The position numbers were made by a program, and so were the translations under genes. Source: Deltaproteobacteria bacterium (lineage in GTDB: Bacteria > Desulfobacterota > BSN033 > UBA1163). Taken from it: a DNA stretch of 20,096 bases. This document shows positions 1-7,443 of the stretch, piece by piece (within the stretch, counting starts at the first letter, position 1; every line of letters begins with the position of its first letter). The notes beneath the pieces are model-generated. The model saw only the letters and a program-made list of their open reading frames with translations. It had not been told where the DNA came from and searched no databases. The DNA is taken from positions 1 to 20,096 of the forward strand of contig VGRU01000041.1 of NCBI GenBank assembly GCA_016875255.1. Direction: 5' to 3'.

Positions 1-2
1 TC

Positions 3-1646
3 GGATACTGGGAAAGGCTTCTCAGGGAATTCCCCAACCACCCGGAGAAGAACGAGGTCTTATACTGGCTGGCCGAGAGCCATCTGCTGAAGGAGGATTA
101 CCGCCATGGCGTCAGATATGTGGACCACCTCAAAGGAGATCCTGTCCTTTACCCACGTGGTTTGACCAATCTGGGGTGGCACCATTTTCAGAGAAAGGAG
201 TGGAAGGAGGCCAATCATTACTTTCTCAAAATTGCGGCCGAATTTCCCCATCATCGATCCACCCCTCCCATCTCCCTTTTGATCGGCCAGTGTTATTTAA
301 ACGAGAACAATTATGATCAGGCAAAAACCCATTTGATGAGCCTGATTCACTCGCCCGAAGAAGAGGGGAAGGAGAAGGGTTATTATCTTCTGGGATGGAT
401 CGCTTACAGGGAGGAGCGGTTCGATGAGGCATTGAATCATTTCCAAGGGTTGAGGGAGGCTTTCCCCTCGAGTTCCTATCGTGACGAAGCTCAATACTGG
501 ACGGGTTGGTCCCACTTCCGGAAAAAGGATTTCCAAAAGGCCATTGAAGAGTTCCAGTGGCTCAGCCGGCAATACCCGGAAAGCCCCTTTGTCATCTCAT
601 CGCTGTTAAAAATAGGCGATGGTTTTTATAATCTCAGGCAGTATGGGAATGCCATTCAAGCCTATCAACAGCTGATCAGGGAGCATGGCAAATCAAAGGA
701 GGCGCCGGAGGCTGATTATGGAATCCTCCTCTCCCTTTTTCAGGAGAAAAGATATGAATCCTTCACCGCCCGGGCGGAGGCTTTCCTGAAGCGGTATCCC
801 CAGCATCCCCTGGCAGGTCAGGCGCTGATGCAACTGGGAGACTATTACCAGCAATCCCGGATGACGGAGAGGGCTTTGAAAACCTACCAGGAAGCGGTTC
901 GACTCTACCCTCAGAGCGAATGGGCAGGGGAGGCGCAATTTCGCCTCGCCCTCCTTTTGAAGTCAGAGAGACGATGGATGGAGGCTTCGGACGAGATGGA
1001 GAGATTTATTAAGAACCATCCGAAAAGCCATCTCCTCATCGAGGCCCATCTCGAAGCGGGAGAACTCCATCTTTTTCTTAAGGCCTACCCAAAAGCGCTG
1101 GAACGATTTGAATGGGTGATGAAGAACCATCCTCAAATGCCGCCAGCGAAGAGAAGCGCCATGGGGATGGAGGAGGCCTATCGGAATCTGGGAAAGGTTG
1201 ACGAAGCGGAAAAGATTTTAAAGGAATTTATCGAAAAATTTCCTCACGATGAGGCCCGGTTTGAAGCCTATTTGAGAGCGGGACTTATCCATCTCACCCT
1301 TAAGAGATTTCCGGATGCCATTGCTTCACTTTCGACCGCCCTGCGAAGCCCCGAAGAAAGAATCGCCAGCCAGGCCCAGTTCAAGTTGGGAGAGGCTTAT
1401 GCAGAGGCAGGAAACAGGGAAGCAGCCATCCTCCAATTTTCAAAGATCCTCTACCTCTACCCTCATCTTCCGGAGCTGGTGGAGGAAGCTCTGCTGAAAT
1501 TGGGGGCGCTCTATACGGAGGAGAAGAGATGGACTGAGGCAAGGCAAGTCTATCAGAAACTCCTTGAGAAAACGAGCCGGGAGGAAAGACGCCGGACAGC
1601 CAGAAAGATGCTCGATCAGATACGGGAAGGAGCGGCTCGTCAATGA
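3..1646 (+). CDS. Tetratricopeptide (TPR) repeat protein, 5' end outside window
   Basis: The reading frame is open from the first bases of the window, so the gene starts upstream; 547 codons are visible before the TGA at 1644. The protein is a run of TPR-type helical pairs of about 35-37 residues with the recurring pattern of small residue-Y/F-A-I, followed by 'YP' or 'FP' turns (for example YPQSEWAGEAQFRLALLLK). It resembles the periplasmic BamD/YbgF/CpoB-like TPR scaffolds of Gram-negative envelopes, where such repeats bind partner proteins. No N-terminus is visible, so a signal peptide or lipobox cannot be judged. The last ATG-like codons overlap the next gene (ATGA at 1643-1646), which suggests translational coupling with the TonB-like protein. 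Family is clear; the exact role is unknown. A GTG at 120 could be called as a start, but repeat structure continues upstream of it. Confidence 0.88.
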   Translation, partial: GYWERLLREFPNHPEKNEVLYWLAESHLLKEDYRHGVRYVDHLKGDPVLYPRGLTNLGWHHFQRKEWKEANHYFLKIAAEFPHHRSTPPISLLIGQCYLNENNYDQAKTHLMSLIHSPEEEGKEKGYYLLGWIAYREERFDEALNHFQGLREAFPSSSYRDEAQYWTGWSHFRKKDFQKAIEEFQWLSRQYPESPFVISSLLKIGDGFYNLRQYGNAIQAYQQLIREHGKSKEAPEADYGILLSLFQEKRYESFTARAEAFLKRYPQHPLAGQALMQLGDYYQQSRMTERALKTYQEAVRLYPQSEWAGEAQFRLALLLKSERRWMEASDEMERFIKNHPKSHLLIEAHLEAGELHLFLKAYPKALERFEWVMKNHPQMPPAKRSAMGMEEAYRNLGKVDEAEKILKEFIEKFPHDEARFEAYLRAGLIHLTLKRFPDAIASLSTALRSPEERIASQAQFKLGEAYAEAGNREAAILQFSKILYLYPHLPELVEEALLKLGALYTEEKRWTEARQVYQKLLEKTSREERRRTARKMLDQIREGAARQ

Positions 1647-2473
1647 GAGAGGAGATGAAGCGGGTTGAAAGAAAACGTCTCACCATTCTGATCAGCTTTC
1701 TGATCATTGGAGTGGGTTTTTTTGTGTGGGTAATCCTTTTCATCCCTTCTGTGCAATTTCCCCTCGAACAGGGATGGCGAATCCTGACCAAAGAGGCCGG
1801 AAGGATTCTGGGATTGAAAAAGAGGAACGAAGTCCCCCCGGAAGAGAAGAGAATCCGGGAGGAAGTGATTTTGAAGAAGATGGAGGAAGCCAGCGCGCAA
1901 CAGGACTGGAGGTCTCTTGCCCCTGAATATCCCAGACCGAAGAAGATAGACGCTGCCACAGATGAAGAGAGGATGAAGGCTCTCAGGGGTTCCCCGGAGT
2001 TTAAGGAACTGGAAAGAGAATTAAAAGAATATTTAAGAAAGAAAGAGGACCAGTTGGTTCCGGAACCTCCTGTCCCATCGATAAAAGAGGCTTCTAAAAT
2101 AGAGAAAATGAAAGACAGGGGCGCTGAGAAGATTATCGAGAGGTTACTTGTTGCAAAAGAAAAGCCCTTGCCAGAGAAAGTTCTGAATGAGAACCTTCAA
2201 CTGGGGATCAAGGGACCCCTGGTGGCACGAAAAATTTTAGAAAGGCCGCCGCCTCCCCAGGTAAAAGTAAAGGTGGAAGCCGAAATCGAGATGACCCTCT
2301 GGGTTTTACCGAACGGAATGGTGGACCGGGTCATCCCTGCTCTTAAAGGGGAGGCGGAACTGGAAAGGATTGCGAGCCAGTACCTAAAGCAGTGGCGATT
2401 TGCTCCTCTTCCAATAGATCAAGCCCAATCAGAACAATGGGGGACGATTCCCATTAAATTTAAACTCCAATAA
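1643..2473 (+). CDS. TonB-family C-terminal domain membrane protein
   Basis: 276 residues. Residues about 13-34 form one hydrophobic segment after a basic N-terminus (inner-membrane anchor, C-terminus in the periplasm). A long charged, Glu/Lys/Pro-rich linker follows (about 45-205), then a TonB_C-like domain at about 215-276 with the pattern IEMTLWVLPNG..., an 'LERIASQYLKQWRF.PL' helix and a terminal strand IPIKFKL. In TonB proteins this domain contacts outer-membrane receptors to transmit proton-motive force. No ExbB/ExbD genes or TonB-dependent receptor are visible here, and TPR plus TonB_C pairs also occur in envelope systems unrelated to iron uptake, so energy transduction is not proven. 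Start ATG overlaps the TPR stop by 4 bases. The first ATG was chosen; an ATG at codon 5 is also possible. Confidence 0.8.
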   Translation: MREEMKRVERKRLTILISFLIIGVGFFVWVILFIPSVQFPLEQGWRILTKEAGRILGLKKRNEVPPEEKRIREEVILKKMEEASAQQDWRSLAPEYPRPKKIDAATDEERMKALRGSPEFKELERELKEYLRKKEDQLVPEPPVPSIKEASKIEKMKDRGAEKIIERLLVAKEKPLPEKVLNENLQLGIKGPLVARKILERPPPPQVKVKVEAEIEMTLWVLPNGMVDRVIPALKGEAELERIASQYLKQWRFAPLPIDQAQSEQWGTIPIKFKLQ

Positions 2474-2478
2474 AACCC

Positions 2479-2808
2479 ATGGCCATCAACCTACGCAAGA
2501 AGCATCTCTTTCTTTTGCTCCTCTGCTTACTCCTCATTTTCGGGTTCTTTACCTTCTTCGGAGATAAAGGAATCCTTCACCTCCTCCGGTTGCAGAGAGA
2601 ATTAGCGAGGATTAAAGAGATGAATATAAAAATGGAGGAAGAAAACCAAAGGCTGAAGGAAGAGGTGAGGCGACTTCAACATGAGAAACGCTACATTGAA
2701 GAGATTGCCCGAAAAGAGCTGGGAATGGTCAAAGAGGGAGAGATCATTTATCAATTCGATCTTCCTAAGGATAAAACGATTAGGACGAATGATAACAAAT
2801 TACCCTAA
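2479..2808 (+). CDS. ftsB: Septum formation initiator, FtsB/DivIC family
   Basis: 109 residues with the family layout: short basic N-terminus (NLRKK), a transmembrane helix at about 9-27, the 'GDKGILHLLRLQREL' entry, a coiled coil at about 34-75 (ENQRLKEEVRRL), and the YIEEIARKELGMVKEGEIIY ending shared by FtsB/DivIC proteins. These small bitopic proteins join FtsL and FtsQ to the divisome and pass on the activation signal for septal cell-wall synthesis. The gene begins 5 bases after the TonB-like gene, in one apparent transcription unit with it and the TPR protein. The last about 15 residues (DKTIRTNDNKLP) are polar and not part of the conserved core. Family assignment is strong; the symbol is by family resemblance. 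Confidence 0.88.
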   Translation: MAINLRKKHLFLLLLCLLLIFGFFTFFGDKGILHLLRLQRELARIKEMNIKMEEENQRLKEEVRRLQHEKRYIEEIARKELGMVKEGEIIYQFDLPKDKTIRTNDNKLP

Positions 2809-2848
2809 TATTACCATAAATGGAGATTGTTCAGTTCGTGACATTCGT

Positions 2849-2949
2849 TTACCCCGTTAGAAAGCCCTGCTGCTTGCCCCGTGCGAAGCTTAGCTTCTAT
2901 CGGGGTGTGAGCCTTCCCGTAGAAGGGCGAAGCTCTTCTAACGGGGTTT
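2849..2949. repeat. Nested hairpin repeat with 12-bp inverted ends
   Basis: The arms ACCCCGTTAGAA (2851-2862) and TTCTAACGGGGT (2936-2947) are perfect reverse complements. Two smaller hairpins lie between them: 2877-2906 (CCCCG...GAAGCT / AGCTTC...CGGGG) and 2916-2945 (CCCGTAGAAG / CTTCTAACGGG, one bulge). ATTCGTG-type short repeats flank it at 2833-2848 and 2951-2968. It fills most of the gap between the FtsB-like gene and the radical SAM gene. No T-run follows, so it looks like a dispersed palindromic repeat rather than a terminator. Confidence 0.7.
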
Positions 2950-2973
2950 ACATTCGAGTCATTCGTGAATACC

Positions 2974-2979
2974 AGAGGT
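2974..2979 (+). promoter_or_regulatory. Ribosome binding site of the radical SAM gene
   Basis: AGAGGT lies 7 bases before the ATG at 2987 and fixes that start. Confidence 0.5.
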
Positions 2980-2986
2980 ATTCCAA

Positions 2987-3856
2987 ATGAAATATGAAGG
3001 GATGATCTTTCGGCCACCCAGCGAAGCGGAAAGCCTGATCCTACAGGTGACCGTGGGCTGTTCTTATAACCGGTGCACCTTCTGCGGGGCCTATCGTGAA
3101 AAGACCTTCCGGGTTAAGCGTTTTGAGGAGATCAAAGAAGATATCGATGAGGCGAGCGATTATCCAATTCGAAGAGTCTTCCTGGCGGACGGAGATGCGC
3201 TGATCCTTCCTCAGAAAGAACTTATCCGGATTCTATCCTATCTTAAAACAGCGTTGAGAGGACTTGAAAGAGTAGGAATCTACGCCAATGCAAAAGATAT
3301 TCTTCGGAAGAGCGCAGAGGAATTAAAAACCCTCAAAGAATCAGGTTTAGGAATCATCTATCTTGGGTTGGAATCCGGAGATCCCGAAGTATTGAAGCGG
3401 ATTAAAAAGAATGCCACTGTGGGTCAGATGATCCATGCGACACGGAGAGTGAAGGAGTCCGGGATCCTTCTCTCCGTGACTGTGATTTTAGGCCTCGGCG
3501 GTGTGGAGGGCAGCCAGACCCATGCGCAGGAGACGGGAAAGGTCCTCTCGGAAATGGATCCGGACTATGTAGGAGCGCTTTCACTAATGATTGTTCCCGG
3601 GACTCCGATTGCTCACGAGATCGAGACGGGGGAATTGATCCTACCTACGCCCTTTAGACTGATACAGGAACTTGAGACGATGATAGAGAATAGCCATATG
3701 ACCCACTGTTTTTTCGCATCCAACCACGCCTCCAACTACCTTCCGCTCCGCATCCAGCTTCCTGAAGAGAAAGAGGAAGCCTTACGCCGAATTCGGGAAG
3801 TCCTCAAGAGGAAAGATCCAGCGTTATTGAGACCGGAATACTTGAGAGCCCTATAG
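2987..3856 (+). CDS. Radical SAM protein
   Basis: 289 residues. The iron-sulfur cluster motif is C25-x4-C30-x2-C33 (CSYNRCTFCGAYREK), the spacing seen in Elp3-like and related radical SAM families rather than the common Cx3Cx2C. Further radical SAM landmarks are the 'FLADGDAL' strand, 'GLGIIYLGLESGDPEVLKRI' (the GLESG-type motif near the SAM site) and 'VTVILGLGG'. These enzymes cleave S-adenosylmethionine with a [4Fe-4S] cluster to start radical chemistry; the substrate here cannot be read from sequence. The C-terminus has 'HMTHCFFASNHASNYLPL', a feature of this subgroup. No B12-binding domain is present. The gene stands alone between repeat blocks, so context gives no pathway. Confidence 0.88.
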   Translation: MKYEGMIFRPPSEAESLILQVTVGCSYNRCTFCGAYREKTFRVKRFEEIKEDIDEASDYPIRRVFLADGDALILPQKELIRILSYLKTALRGLERVGIYANAKDILRKSAEELKTLKESGLGIIYLGLESGDPEVLKRIKKNATVGQMIHATRRVKESGILLSVTVILGLGGVEGSQTHAQETGKVLSEMDPDYVGALSLMIVPGTPIAHEIETGELILPTPFRLIQELETMIENSHMTHCFFASNHASNYLPLRIQLPEEKEEALRRIREVLKRKDPALLRPEYLRAL

Positions 3857-4075
3857 GAAGTTTGGGGAGATGGGGGGATGGGGAGATAAGGAAACTATAA
3901 AGAAGAGACAGTAATCAATGATCAGTAATCAGTTTATAAATCATTCGGAGCAGTTTAGCGCTTTGAAACTGGTCAGTGACTTTTGTGCGGAAAAATATGG
4001 GCATCAGGTAACCAGGATATCAGGTTGCAGAATACCAGGGTACCAGGACCTCAGATAAAGAATAACAATTATTGA

Positions 4076-4204
4076 TGGTCTCGTAAAAAGTCGTAATTCG
4101 CGCTCTTTTGTCATTCCGGCGAAAGCCGGAATCCAGTGTTTTCAATTATTTAAGAATTTTCTGGACTCCGGTTTTCACCGGAGTGACGACTTTTTACGAG
4201 TCCA
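4076..4204. mobile_element. MITE-like hairpin element, copy 1 (arms with CTCGTAAAAAGTCGT)
   Basis: Terminal inverted repeats 4076-4094 and 4186-4204 match at 18 of 19 positions (TGG[T/A]CTCGTAAAAAGTCGT). Inside are two 27-base hairpins, 4110-4136 (GTCATTCCGG...GGAATCCAG) and 4161-4187 (CTGGACTCCGG...GAGTGAC). The element is bordered by the direct repeat ACAATTATTG at 4065-4074 and 4205-4214, as expected for a target-site duplication, with one extra base on the left. No coding capacity. Confidence 0.75.
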
Positions 4205-4280
4205 ACAATTATTGGTTTGACCTGATATTCCAATATCCTGACATCCATTTCCTGATCACCTGATCGTCTGATAACCGCTT

Positions 4281-4303
4281 CAAAAGGCTAAAGTATTACA
4301 ATC
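4281..4303 (+). repeat. TTCAAAnnGCTAAAGTG motif, copy 1
   Basis: Reads TTCAAAAGGCTAAAGTATTAC, 45 bases before the thioesterase ATG. Same motif at 7886-7909 and 8874-8897 (direct), 7684-7707 (inverted) and, weaker, 3951-3968 (inverted). Confidence 0.55.
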
Positions 4304-4347
4304 ATTCAAATATATTGTCATTAGGACTATTCGAAAGAGGTGTTGTG

Positions 4348-4755
4348 ATGAAAGACTATGCGGATGTGGATATTCGAGTGAGATATGCGGAGACGGACCA
4401 GATGGGGGTGGCCTATTATGCCAATTACCTGGTCTGGTTTGAGGTCGGCAGGGCGGAGTTCTGCCGGAAAAAGGGATTCCGGTATGCAGACCTCGAAGCC
4501 GTCGGCTATCGGCTTGTTGTCTCCGATGCCCATTGCAGGTATCGGAGCTCTGCGAAGTATGATGAGCTCATCGTCATCCGGACCCGGCTGAAGCACCTGA
4601 ATAAACGGATGATCACTTTCGGTTATCAGGTCCTCCGTGAAGATCGTGAGGAAGTGATCGCCGATGGGGAGACCCAGCATATCTGCACCGATTCCAACGG
4701 AAAAACAAAAAGCCTTCCCGAGAAGTATCTAAATTGCCTCGCCGGTTCAATCTAA
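4348..4755 (+). CDS. Acyl-CoA thioesterase, YbgC/4HBT hot-dog family
   Basis: 135 residues, the usual length of the family. The active-site signature is VRYAETDQMGVAYYANYLVWF, with Asp17 in the position of the catalytic Asp17 of 4-hydroxybenzoyl-CoA thioesterase, followed by the helix FEVGRAEF. These cytoplasmic enzymes hydrolyse acyl-CoA (or acyl-ACP) thioesters; YbgC itself is linked to the Tol-Pal envelope system, which is not seen here. I chose ATG 4348 because AAAGAGG at 4334-4340 sits 7 bases upstream; the frame also extends to a TTG at 4315, which has no ribosome binding site. The gene is flanked by repeat DNA on both sides, so its substrate cannot be inferred from neighbours. Confidence 0.87.
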   Translation: MKDYADVDIRVRYAETDQMGVAYYANYLVWFEVGRAEFCRKKGFRYADLEAVGYRLVVSDAHCRYRSSAKYDELIVIRTRLKHLNKRMITFGYQVLREDREEVIADGETQHICTDSNGKTKSLPEKYLNCLAGSI

Positions 4756-4849
4756 AACACAGGTCCGTCTCATGTTTTCTTGAAAATTGGGTGTGAATGG
4801 GATAATGTTTCGACAATGGATTTCTTCGAAATCGAGTCTAAAAGGTAAG

Positions 4850-4946
4850 GGTTACGATGCCCGTATCGTTTATAAAAGGCCACGTTAGTTGTTTCTTAAT
4901 TCTTTACACGTAACCGTAACCAGCAACCGAAACGGGCTTCGTAACC
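4850..4946. repeat. Inverted-repeat element with GGTTACGA-GCCCGT arms, copy 1
   Basis: Left arm 4850-4864 (GGTTACGATGCCCGT) and right arm 4932-4946 (ACGGGCTTCGTAACC) are complementary at 14 of 15 positions, with weaker pairing further in. GTAACCGTAACC is repeated at about 4909-4921 and 4941-4952. It ends about 30 bases before the start of the WaaC-like gene. A second copy is at 11196-11314. Confidence 0.6.
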
Positions 4947-4977
4947 GTAACCATAACCTGACCACACTGAACTCATC

Positions 4978-6045
4978 ATGGAAGATTATAATAGAATTTT
5001 AGTTTTGAGGCTGAGCGCCGTGGGGGATGTGATCCGGACGCTTCCTGCGGTCAAGGCGATTAAGACCCACTACCCATCCGCCTCCATCACCTGGATTGTT
5101 GAAGAGCCCTCAAAAGCCCTTGTAGAGAGCCAGCCGGGAATTGATGAGGTCATCCTCTTTCCAAGACAGAGATGGTCAGAGGGGATCCAGTCCCTTAAAG
5201 GGTGGTGGAGGACGATAGGAGAAGTTCGAACATTTATTCAATCCCTCCGGAGGAAGAAATTTGATCTGGTCCTTGATTTCCACGGCATTTTGAAGAGTGG
5301 CCTCCTCTCCTTCCTCTCTGGCTCTCCTCAACGGATCGGATTTGATCGAAGGTCGAGCAAAGAAGGAAATTTCCTGTTTTCGAATATCAAAGTGAAGCTT
5401 CCTGAAGAGAGAATCAGTCGGTTTAAAAAGAATTTTAATCTCCTGAAAGGAATGGGTTTAGAGGTTCAGCCTGAGGACTATCCACTCTTTATCCCGGCTG
5501 AGGACAGGGGATATGTGAATTCTTTTTTTAATCAACTCTTCCCTCCGCTTAAGAGCCCTTCCATTGCGATCCATCCCGGAACCAGCCCGAAGACTACATA
5601 TAAAAGGTGGCTACCCGACCAATACGCCCGGCTGGCAGATCGACTGATCCGGGAGATGGATGCGACGGTGCTCTTCACATGGGGTCCGGGTGAACTGGAA
5701 TGGGTAAAAATGATTCAGAGGAGGATGAAAGAATCTTCCATTCTCGGCCCCCATACCATCTCCCTCACCCAATTAGGCGAGGTATACAGGCACTGCGATC
5801 TCTATATTGGGGGAGATACGGGGCCAATGCATATCGCTTCCCTGATGGGGACTCCCGTAGTGGTCATTTATGGTCCGACAGATCCGGTGCTGAACGAGCC
5901 TTTTGGACCCCATAAAAAGGTCATCAAGAATGTGGGATGTAATCCTTGCAGGGATCGCTCCTGCAAGAGACTCAAGTGCCTGGAGGAAATCACAGTCGAC
6001 GATGTTTTTAAAGCAACAAGAGAGGTATTGTCTATAACTGTTTGA
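4978..6045 (+). CDS. waaC: Heptosyltransferase, glycosyltransferase family 9 (WaaC-like)
   Basis: 355 residues, typical of GT9. N-terminal Rossmann start RILVLRLSAVGDVIRTLPAV (6-25), with the Asp17 that serves as catalytic base in WaaC-type enzymes, then the C-terminal ADP-heptose-binding half: IHPGTSPKTTYKRW (198-211), GGDTGPMHIASLMGTPVVVIYGPTDP (278-303). It transfers L,D-heptose from ADP-heptose to the inner LPS core (Kdo in the WaaC case) at the cytoplasmic face of the inner membrane. A Cys cluster near the end (CNPCRDRSCKRLKC) is common in GT9 proteins. It is followed 175 bases later by WaaF, the normal order of activity. WaaC versus another GT9 (WaaQ-like) is the main uncertainty. No clear Shine-Dalgarno sequence is seen before the ATG. 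Confidence 0.85.
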   Translation: MEDYNRILVLRLSAVGDVIRTLPAVKAIKTHYPSASITWIVEEPSKALVESQPGIDEVILFPRQRWSEGIQSLKGWWRTIGEVRTFIQSLRRKKFDLVLDFHGILKSGLLSFLSGSPQRIGFDRRSSKEGNFLFSNIKVKLPEERISRFKKNFNLLKGMGLEVQPEDYPLFIPAEDRGYVNSFFNQLFPPLKSPSIAIHPGTSPKTTYKRWLPDQYARLADRLIREMDATVLFTWGPGELEWVKMIQRRMKESSILGPHTISLTQLGEVYRHCDLYIGGDTGPMHIASLMGTPVVVIYGPTDPVLNEPFGPHKKVIKNVGCNPCRDRSCKRLKCLEEITVDDVFKATREVLSITV

Positions 6046-6058
6046 AAATATTTTGTTA

Positions 6059-6171
6059 TTGACCCATTCGACGGCGCCAAACCTCGCATTTGAAGATGGG
6101 AGGTAGAAATACCGCTCAGGGTCAACCCTGAGCGAGTTCCAGTATTTATTATGGGGAGTCGAAGGGTTGAC
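6059..6171. repeat. Palindromic repeat between the heptosyltransferases
   Basis: A strong hairpin, CGCTCAGGGT (6113-6122) and ACCCTGAGCG (6125-6134) with a 2-base loop, lies in weaker outer pairs: AAATAC/GTATTT, and TTGACCCATTCGAC (6059-6072) against GTCGAAGGGTTGAC (6158-6171). The CCCTGAGCG...GTCGAAGGG wording resembles a repeat common in environmental genomes (from memory). No T-run, so not a typical terminator. Confidence 0.6.
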
Positions 6172-6208
6172 TTTAAAGATTGGATAGAATAATTTAAAAA
6201 GAGACATC

Positions 6209-6241
6209 AAAAGGGGACAGATGTTAAGCCTGTCCCCTTTT
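6209..6241. repeat. 12-bp perfect palindrome spanning the waaF start
   Basis: AAAAGGGGACAG (6209-6220) and CTGTCCCCTTTT (6230-6241) pair perfectly around a 9-base loop ATGTTAAGC. The loop holds the candidate waaF ATG at 6221. In RNA the start codon would sit in the hairpin loop and the purine-rich left arm would be paired. Confidence 0.75.
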
Positions 6242-7324
6242 AAGCAGGAAAAGGAAAGAGCGTTGAAATCAGATTTCAGCAATGTGAATCGTATCTTGGT
6301 GCGAGGGGTGAACTGGGTAGGGGACACCATTCTCACCTATCCGACCCTCGAAGCATTGAAGAGACGTTTTCCCAACTCCAGGGTTTCTATTCTTGTCCCA
6401 AGCCATCTGGCCGATTTGTGGAAGACCTCTCCCTTTGTGGATGAGATCATCCCTTTTGAGAAAAGGAAAGGCGTCAGGTCCATTTTTGAAGATCTCAGGG
6501 TCAGCCGTTCATTAAAGAAAAAGAAATTTGATCTGGGACTTATCCTGCCGAGGTCCTTTCGTTCCGCTTTCCAGATGTTTTTGGCCGGAATCCCGATCCG
6601 GGTGGGTTACAAAGACGAAGGGAGGTCTTTCTTGCTCACTCATGGGATTCCTCGAAGGGAAGAAATGCTTCGCATCCATCGGGTTCACTATTATCAAGAA
6701 CTGCTGGGACCCTTTGGGAAGATGAACGATCTTGCTTCCCCTCGTCTCCACCTCGGAGAAGAGGATAGAAAATGGGCTGAAGAGGTTTTAAAAGGACGGG
6801 GACTTTTGGATGGAAGGCCCTTGATCGGCATCAATCCGGGAGCCGCTTACGGATTGGCCAAATGCTGGCATCCGGATCGATTTGCTGAATTAGGAAGAAG
6901 GCTCTCCAAGAAATGGAAGTCAACTGCGCTTATTTTCGGGAGAGAGGAAGAACGGTCCATGGCTGACGAAATCTTGAAACATTTAGGAAGCGGAGGAATT
7001 GATTTCACAGGCAAGACCCGTCTCCTTCAATTAGCCGCCCTTCTGGAACAGTGCCGTCTTCTGATTTCGAATGACACCGGAACGATGCATGTGGCTTCGG
7101 CAGTAGGAACTCCTGTTGTGGCCATCTTCGGCTCGACAGACCCGGTTGCCACAGGCCCCTGGGGAGATGGCCATGTGGTCGTGAAGAAGGAGGTTTCATG
7201 CAGTCCCTGTTTTAAAAGGGTCTGCCCTACGGACCACCGGTGCATGGAAGGGATCACTGTGGATGAGGTGGAAGAGGTAGTTGTTAAGAAATTGGGAGGC
7301 TTATTAAATAGAGTCTGTTTATAA
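6221..7324 (+). CDS. waaF: ADP-heptose:LPS heptosyltransferase II
   Basis: 367 residues as drawn. The family opening NRILVRGVNWVGDTILTYPTL begins at residue 23 with catalytic-type Asp35; the second half has INPGAAYGLAKCWHPDRFAEL (204-224), SNDTGTMHVASAVGTPVVAIFGSTDP (283-308) and the CSPCFKRVCPTDHRCM cluster (327-342), all diagnostic of WaaF. It adds the second heptose to the inner core. The N-terminal 20 residues are not family-like: the ATG lies in a palindrome loop, so a TTG at 6263 (with AGGAAAG upstream) or GTG at 6284 may be the true start. At the other end, the last codons and the stop (RVCL-stop) are supplied by the hairpin element that begins at 7311. Identity is certain; both ends are doubtful. 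Confidence 0.92.
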   Translation: MLSLSPFKQEKERALKSDFSNVNRILVRGVNWVGDTILTYPTLEALKRRFPNSRVSILVPSHLADLWKTSPFVDEIIPFEKRKGVRSIFEDLRVSRSLKKKKFDLGLILPRSFRSAFQMFLAGIPIRVGYKDEGRSFLLTHGIPRREEMLRIHRVHYYQELLGPFGKMNDLASPRLHLGEEDRKWAEEVLKGRGLLDGRPLIGINPGAAYGLAKCWHPDRFAELGRRLSKKWKSTALIFGREEERSMADEILKHLGSGGIDFTGKTRLLQLAALLEQCRLLISNDTGTMHVASAVGTPVVAIFGSTDPVATGPWGDGHVVVKKEVSCSPCFKRVCPTDHRCMEGITVDEVEEVVVKKLGGLLNRVCL

Positions 7325-7443
7325 ATGCACTTTTCTCGTCATGCCGGACTTGATCCGGCATCCAGAAAGTCTTGAAAGAACTGGATTCCGGCTTTCGCCG
7401 GAATGACGGCCTTTTTGGGAACCGTTAGTTTATAAACAGACTC
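7311..7443. mobile_element. MITE-like hairpin element, copy 2, inserted at the waaF 3' end
   Basis: Outer arms AGAGTCTGTTTATAAA (7310-7325) and TTTATAAACAGACTCT (7429-7444) are perfect complements. The core is two hairpins, 7338-7365 (GTCATGCCGG...GGCATCCAG) and 7381-7407 (CTGGATTCCGG...GGAATGAC). TAAATA directly precedes (7305-7310) and follows (7444-7449) the element, consistent with a 6-base target-site duplication. The waaF stop codon TAA is inside the left arm. Confidence 0.75.

Larger units (their letters stand above)
3857..4347. other. Gene-free, repeat-rich spacer
   Basis: About 490 bases with no credible gene. From about 3990 to 4060 and 4215 to 4275 it is built from degenerate CAGG/ATCAGG units and their complements (for example ATCAGGTAACCAGGATATCAGG against CCTGATATTCCAATATCC), which can fold back on each other around the hairpin element at 4076-4204. 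Copies of the GCTAAA motif lie near both ends (inverted at 3951-3968, direct at 4281-4303). Confidence 0.6.

Noticed and set aside
1381..1959. 192-codon antisense open frame (- strand)
   Set aside because: Lies over the clear TPR and TonB-like genes; its translation is Ser/Arg/Pro-rich with no recognisable family, as expected of a shadow frame.
4315..4347. TTG start for the thioesterase
   Set aside because: No ribosome binding site there, while ATG 4348 has AAAGAGG at correct spacing and gives the usual N-terminus.
4909..4955. Tandem GTAACCGTAACC as an operator
   Set aside because: Better explained as part of the inverted-repeat element shared with 11196-11314.
5773..6336. 187-codon antisense open frame (- strand)
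   Set aside because: Covers the end of the WaaC-like gene, the inter-heptosyltransferase repeat and the waaF start; no family pattern.
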